In this document: piece by piece, positions 21,089 to 24,280 of the stretch
Layout of the letters: each line of letters begins with the position of its first letter
Numbering within the stretch: position 1 is the first letter of the stretch
Assembly (NCBI GenBank): GCA_964615505.1
Contig: CAZTOR010000002.1
Span: 1 to 24,280, forward strand
From: ARS21 sp964615505
GTDB lineage: Archaea; Nanobdellota; Nanobdellia; UBA10117; ARS21
Length of the DNA stretch: 24,280 nucleotides
Reading direction: 5' to 3'
Notes under the pieces: model-generated
Seen by the model: the letters and a program-made list of their open reading frames with translations, nothing else
Databases searched by the model: none
What the model was told of the DNA's origin: nothing
Position numbers and translations under genes: made by a program

Positions 21089-22588
21089 ATGAATTTAAAA
21101 CTCCTTGCTGAAACTTTACAGAATTCGGAAATCATATTACTTAAAGCACTATCTAAATCAAAAGTTCTTGATTCTCATAAAAAGATGACAAATGTCGAAT
21201 TTATGCGGTCTGCCATGTATTTGAATAACAAGAAATTAGTTAGAATATTAAAATCTGAGCGAAAAGTTGTAACTTTACTGGAAAACGGAATAGAAGCAGC
21301 AAAAAAATTATTACCTGAATTAATCCTAGCAAATGCTCTGAAAAAAGAAAATTTAACATTCAAAAGAGGTGAAAAATTATTAGGTAAAGATAAGTTTAGG
21401 TTTGCAGTAGGATATCTAAGATCCGGAAAGTATGTAAGAGTTGAAAACGGAATAATTTACTTAACTGCAGAAGGTAAGAGACTTAAAACCACTTCTGAAA
21501 TGAATTTAATACAAAAATTGAATAAATCTAAATTAGATTTAGCAAAACTTTCTGCTGCAGAAAAAGCAGCATTCTTATCTCTTTCAAAAAGAAAGAAAGT
21601 GATAGGATTAATTAAAAGGACTGAATACAATGTTAAAATTACTGCACTTGGTGAAGAAATTTTAAATAATCTACCAAAAATTCCCGGAATAGAAGTAAAT
21701 ACTCCTTCTGTAATAAAATCAGGAATTTGGAAGTCTAGAAAATTTAGAAGATATGATGTTGAAACACCAGTACCTGATACAAATTTAGGAAAGAAGCAAC
21801 CGTATATGCAATTCTTGGATGATATTCGTTTAAAGATGGTTGAATTGGGATTCAAAGAAATGAACGGACCAATTATTGAAACAGAATTCAATAATTTTGA
21901 TGCACTTTATCAACCTCAGAATCATCCTGCTCGAACATGGACTGATGTTTACAAATTGAAAAATCCAAAGATTGGAAAACTTCCAGATAAGAACTTTGTT
22001 GAAGCAGTAAAAGCAGCACATGAGAACGGAGGAAAAACTGGTTCAAAAGGATGGCAGTATTCTTGGAGTGATAAATTAGCAAAACAACTAATGCCTCGTT
22101 CCCATACAACAACTGTTTCTGCAAGACAGATGATGAGTGGAATTGAAGTTCCTGGAAAATATTTTACCATAGGGAGAGTATTTCGTCCAGACGTTTTAGA
22201 TGCTACACATTTAATTGAGTTTAATCAATTAGATGGAATTGTTATCGATAAAAATTTAAGTTTTCCAAATTTACTCGGAACTCTAAAAAAATTTGCAATT
22301 GAATTTGCGGGGGCGAAAAAAGTAAGATTTTTACCCGATTATTATCCTTTCACTGAACCAAGTGTACAAATGGATGTTTGGTCTGAAAAATTAAATAAAT
22401 GGGTTGAATTCGGAGGAGCAGGAATTTTTCGACCAGAATTAACTGAGACACTTGGAATCAAAGAACCAGTAATTGCATGGGGTCTTGGAATAGATAGAAT
22501 GTTTATGCAAAAAATTGGAAGTCGAGATATTAGAGAACTATTTGCAGATAATATCGCTTGGTTAAGAAAACAAGGAGCAATTGCATAA
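21089..22588 (+). CDS. pheS: Phenylalanyl-tRNA synthetase alpha subunit
   Basis: The catalytic alpha subunit (499 residues) of the (alpha-beta)2 enzyme that charges tRNA-Phe, a class II synthetase of the archaeal/eukaryotic cytosolic type. The N-terminal 150-200 residues are tandem winged-helix-like tRNA/DNA-binding modules (V-E-F-M-R-S, G-Y-L-R-S-G-K-Y-V). The catalytic part has motif 1 near G-F-K-E-M-N-G-P-I-I-E-T-E-F-N-N-F-D-A-L-Y-Q-P, the H-T-T-T-V-S-A-R segment, motif 2 around F-T-I-G-R-V-F-R-P-D, and motif 3 G-L-G-I-D-R. It is the only first gene here with a strong Shine-Dalgarno, despite a well-placed leaderless-type TATA box. The stop overlaps the pheT start as TAATG. Confidence 0.95.
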   Translation: MNLKLLAETLQNSEIILLKALSKSKVLDSHKKMTNVEFMRSAMYLNNKKLVRILKSERKVVTLLENGIEAAKKLLPELILANALKKENLTFKRGEKLLGKDKFRFAVGYLRSGKYVRVENGIIYLTAEGKRLKTTSEMNLIQKLNKSKLDLAKLSAAEKAAFLSLSKRKKVIGLIKRTEYNVKITALGEEILNNLPKIPGIEVNTPSVIKSGIWKSRKFRRYDVETPVPDTNLGKKQPYMQFLDDIRLKMVELGFKEMNGPIIETEFNNFDALYQPQNHPARTWTDVYKLKNPKIGKLPDKNFVEAVKAAHENGGKTGSKGWQYSWSDKLAKQLMPRSHTTTVSARQMMSGIEVPGKYFTIGRVFRPDVLDATHLIEFNQLDGIVIDKNLSFPNLLGTLKKFAIEFAGAKKVRFLPDYYPFTEPSVQMDVWSEKLNKWVEFGGAGIFRPELTETLGIKEPVIAWGLGIDRMFMQKIGSRDIRELFADNIAWLRKQGAIA

Positions 22589-24249
22589 TGCCAACAATTG
22601 ATATACACAAACAAGATTTGGAAGAACTAGTCGGTAGAAAGTTCACTGTTAAAGAACTTGAAGAAGCAGCACAGTATTTCAAAGGCGAAGTTGAAGCAGT
22701 AGACGGTCACAATATTAAATTAGAAATTAAATCAACTGATCGTCCAGATTTATGGAATGTTGAAGGTGTAGCGAGAATGTTACGCGCCCAATTCTCTAAG
22801 AATCAGGGAATTCCGAAATACAAAGCAAAGACACCAAAACTAACTATCAATGTTTCTAATAAAGTTAAAGGAATTAGGCCGTGCATCGCCGCAGCAGTTG
22901 TAAGAAATATAAAAATAGATGATTTTGGTTTGAAACAATTAATCCAAGCTCAAGAAAAAATCGCAGGAACTTTTGGACGTAAACGACGAGAGGTTGCAAT
23001 TGGAATTTTCAATTTAGATAAACTTAATCCGCCTTTATTATATACTGCGGAGAAACCAGACAAAATAGCATTTGAACCCTTGGACGGAGAACGAGACATG
23101 ACAATGTCTGAAATAATAGAAATTCATCCCAAGGGAAGAGAATATGGGCATTTAGTAAAACCTTTTGCACATTATCCTTTAATCATTGATTCAGATAACA
23201 AAGTTGTTTCGATGCCACCGATAATAAATTCAGAACTTTCAGGTAGAGTTACTACGCGAAGCAGGAATCTATTAATTGAAATTACTGGATTGGAAATGAG
23301 GTATGTTGAAACTGCTTTAAACATTCTTGCAATGTCTCTTGCAGATCGCGGCGGAACAATTGAACAAGTAAGAATTGCAGATTCTAAAGGAACTTCAATT
23401 GTTACTCCAACTTTTGGAGTAAAAGATATATCTGTTTCTAAATCATTAATTGATCGAACTTTCGGACGACACGTTTCTGACCAAGAAATTAAATCATTAT
23501 TACTAAAGTCAAGGTATGATATAGACCATATTGACAAAACTGGATCCGGATCTGCACATGTAAAGTATCCTTCTTATCGTCAAGATATAATGCATCCCAT
23601 GGATGTAATTGAAGATATGTTAATTGCATATGGATACAACAATATTGAACCAGTTTATCCTATAATGTCAACACAAGGAGAATTAAGTTCAGAAACAGAT
23701 AGAAATCGGAGAATTCGAGAGCTTATGGTCGGAACAGGCGCTCAAGAAATTGCAACATTTATGTTAACCAACAAAAATAGATTATTTGATAAAATGAATT
23801 TGAACGAAGATAATATTGTGGAAATACTAAATCCCGTTTCTTCGAATTGGTCAGCTCTTAGAAATTGGTTAACTCCTGCTTTGGTAGAATTCTTATCAAA
23901 AAACACAAAGGTAGATTACCCCCAAAGAATTTTTGAACTAGGTCAAGTCGTAAATCTAAACAAACGCGCTGAAACAGGAACTGTTGACGAATACAAACTT
24001 GCTTATGCTGAAGCGGGTTCAAAAGTCAATTTTACTAGAGCAAAATCTATTTTGCAATCTATTGTTAGAGCGACAGGAAAATCTCCAACATTTATAGCGA
24101 GAGACTATCCGAGTTTTATACCTGGAAGGAGCGCTGAGGTTAAACTTGGAGAAAAATCAATTGGAATAATTGGGGAACTTCATCCTAAAGTACTAAATAA
24201 TTGGAAAATAGAAGTACCTGTTGTATGTTGGGAAATCAAAACTATTTGA
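22588..24249 (+). CDS. pheT: Phenylalanyl-tRNA synthetase beta subunit
   Basis: The 553-residue beta subunit, which edits mischarged Tyr-tRNA-Phe and completes the heterotetramer. It is archaeal-type: short, without the bacterial N-terminal EMAP-like tRNA-binding domain. Recognisable parts are the N-terminal S-T-D-R-P-D-L-W-N-V-E-G-V-A-R B1-like start, the B3/B4 editing region with A-A-V-V-R-N-I and G-R-K-R-R-E-V-A-I-G, the B5 domain with Y-P-S-Y-R-Q-D-I-M-H-P-M-D-V-I-E-D, and a C-terminal class II-like fold containing the N-P-V-S-S-N-W-S-A-L-R-N-W-L segment. I chose the ATG at 22588 that overlaps the pheS stop; an upstream TTG (22558) would add ten residues inside pheS. A pyrimidine-rich tail follows the stop up to the window end. 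Confidence 0.95.
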   Translation: MPTIDIHKQDLEELVGRKFTVKELEEAAQYFKGEVEAVDGHNIKLEIKSTDRPDLWNVEGVARMLRAQFSKNQGIPKYKAKTPKLTINVSNKVKGIRPCIAAAVVRNIKIDDFGLKQLIQAQEKIAGTFGRKRREVAIGIFNLDKLNPPLLYTAEKPDKIAFEPLDGERDMTMSEIIEIHPKGREYGHLVKPFAHYPLIIDSDNKVVSMPPIINSELSGRVTTRSRNLLIEITGLEMRYVETALNILAMSLADRGGTIEQVRIADSKGTSIVTPTFGVKDISVSKSLIDRTFGRHVSDQEIKSLLLKSRYDIDHIDKTGSGSAHVKYPSYRQDIMHPMDVIEDMLIAYGYNNIEPVYPIMSTQGELSSETDRNRRIRELMVGTGAQEIATFMLTNKNRLFDKMNLNEDNIVEILNPVSSNWSALRNWLTPALVEFLSKNTKVDYPQRIFELGQVVNLNKRAETGTVDEYKLAYAEAGSKVNFTRAKSILQSIVRATGKSPTFIARDYPSFIPGRSAEVKLGEKSIGIIGELHPKVLNNWKIEVPVVCWEIKTI

Positions 24250-24280
24250 CTGAACTCAGCAATTTCTTTACTTTATTTCT

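Noticed and set aside
21888..22170. Overlapping minus-strand frames within pheS
   Set aside because: Antisense shadows of the pheS catalytic domain without any recognisable motif.
22558..22587. TTG start of pheT inside pheS
   Set aside because: The added residues come from the pheS reading region and do not fit the archaeal PheT N terminus; TAATG coupling at 22588 is better.

Overview
This is a strongly AT-rich archaeal chromosome segment. The domain is clear from aIF2 gamma, aIF5A, an archaeal histone, the archaeal release factor aRF1, eL40, archaeal-type PheRS and ValRS, TATA-box promoters and a tRNA-Ile without an encoded CCA. The lineage cannot be fixed from one window. Almost every transcription unit has a TATA-like box centred about 24-26 nt upstream of its start codon, which implies mostly leaderless mRNAs. 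Many universal proteins are shorter than usual (ValRS 786, aRF1 365, agmatinase-like 234 aa) and genes are tightly packed, so a streamlined low-GC archaeon (Thermoplasmatota-related or a reduced DPANN-like lineage) is my best guess. No mobile element, CRISPR array or phage gene is visible, and no gene-free stretch exceeds about 160 bases.

Layout. Bases 1-1816 (minus): the first codons of a cut-off gene, a lone AbiEii-like nucleotidyltransferase, then an Fe-S operon (31-codon ORF, three-Cys ferredoxin, DUF1858-IscA fusion). Bases 1868-2389 (plus): Sua5/YrdC, sharing a compact divergent promoter with the Fe-S operon. Bases 2386-5573 (minus): a five-gene redox operon with overlapping genes: glutaredoxin-like protein, glutamate dehydrogenase, thioredoxin-reductase-like protein, MauE/DoxX-like membrane protein and a membrane CxxC protein. 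Bases 5604-6575 (minus): an orphan HELMH zincin, divergent from tldD-tldE (6660-9406), an APC permease and a small orphan.

Bases 11107-15445 (minus): an information-processing block. From upstream to downstream it holds aRF1; histone; aIF5A-eL40; and aIF2 gamma followed by a 29-codon membrane ORF, a membrane-anchored thioredoxin of the VKOR-partner type and an agmatinase-like ureohydrolase. Agmatinase-derived polyamines are the precursor for hypusination of aIF5A, so its place here may be functional. Bases 15519-16091 (plus): a voltage-sensor-like membrane protein whose end overlaps the end of valS (16074-18434, minus). Bases 18466-20337 (minus): an APC permease fused to a SAM-methyltransferase domain, divergent from a small conserved-looking protein (20422-20853). 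Then come tRNA-Ile(GAU) and pheS-pheT.

The most unusual signal is the 158-base region before pheS. It has tandem promoter-like boxes and a 7-codon ORF whose last sense codon is Phe. A 10-bp complementarity links that ORF to a strong Shine-Dalgarno in front of pheS, and a perfect 14-bp palindrome lies between. This is compatible with a Phe-responsive leader in an otherwise leaderless genome, which I infer and have not shown.
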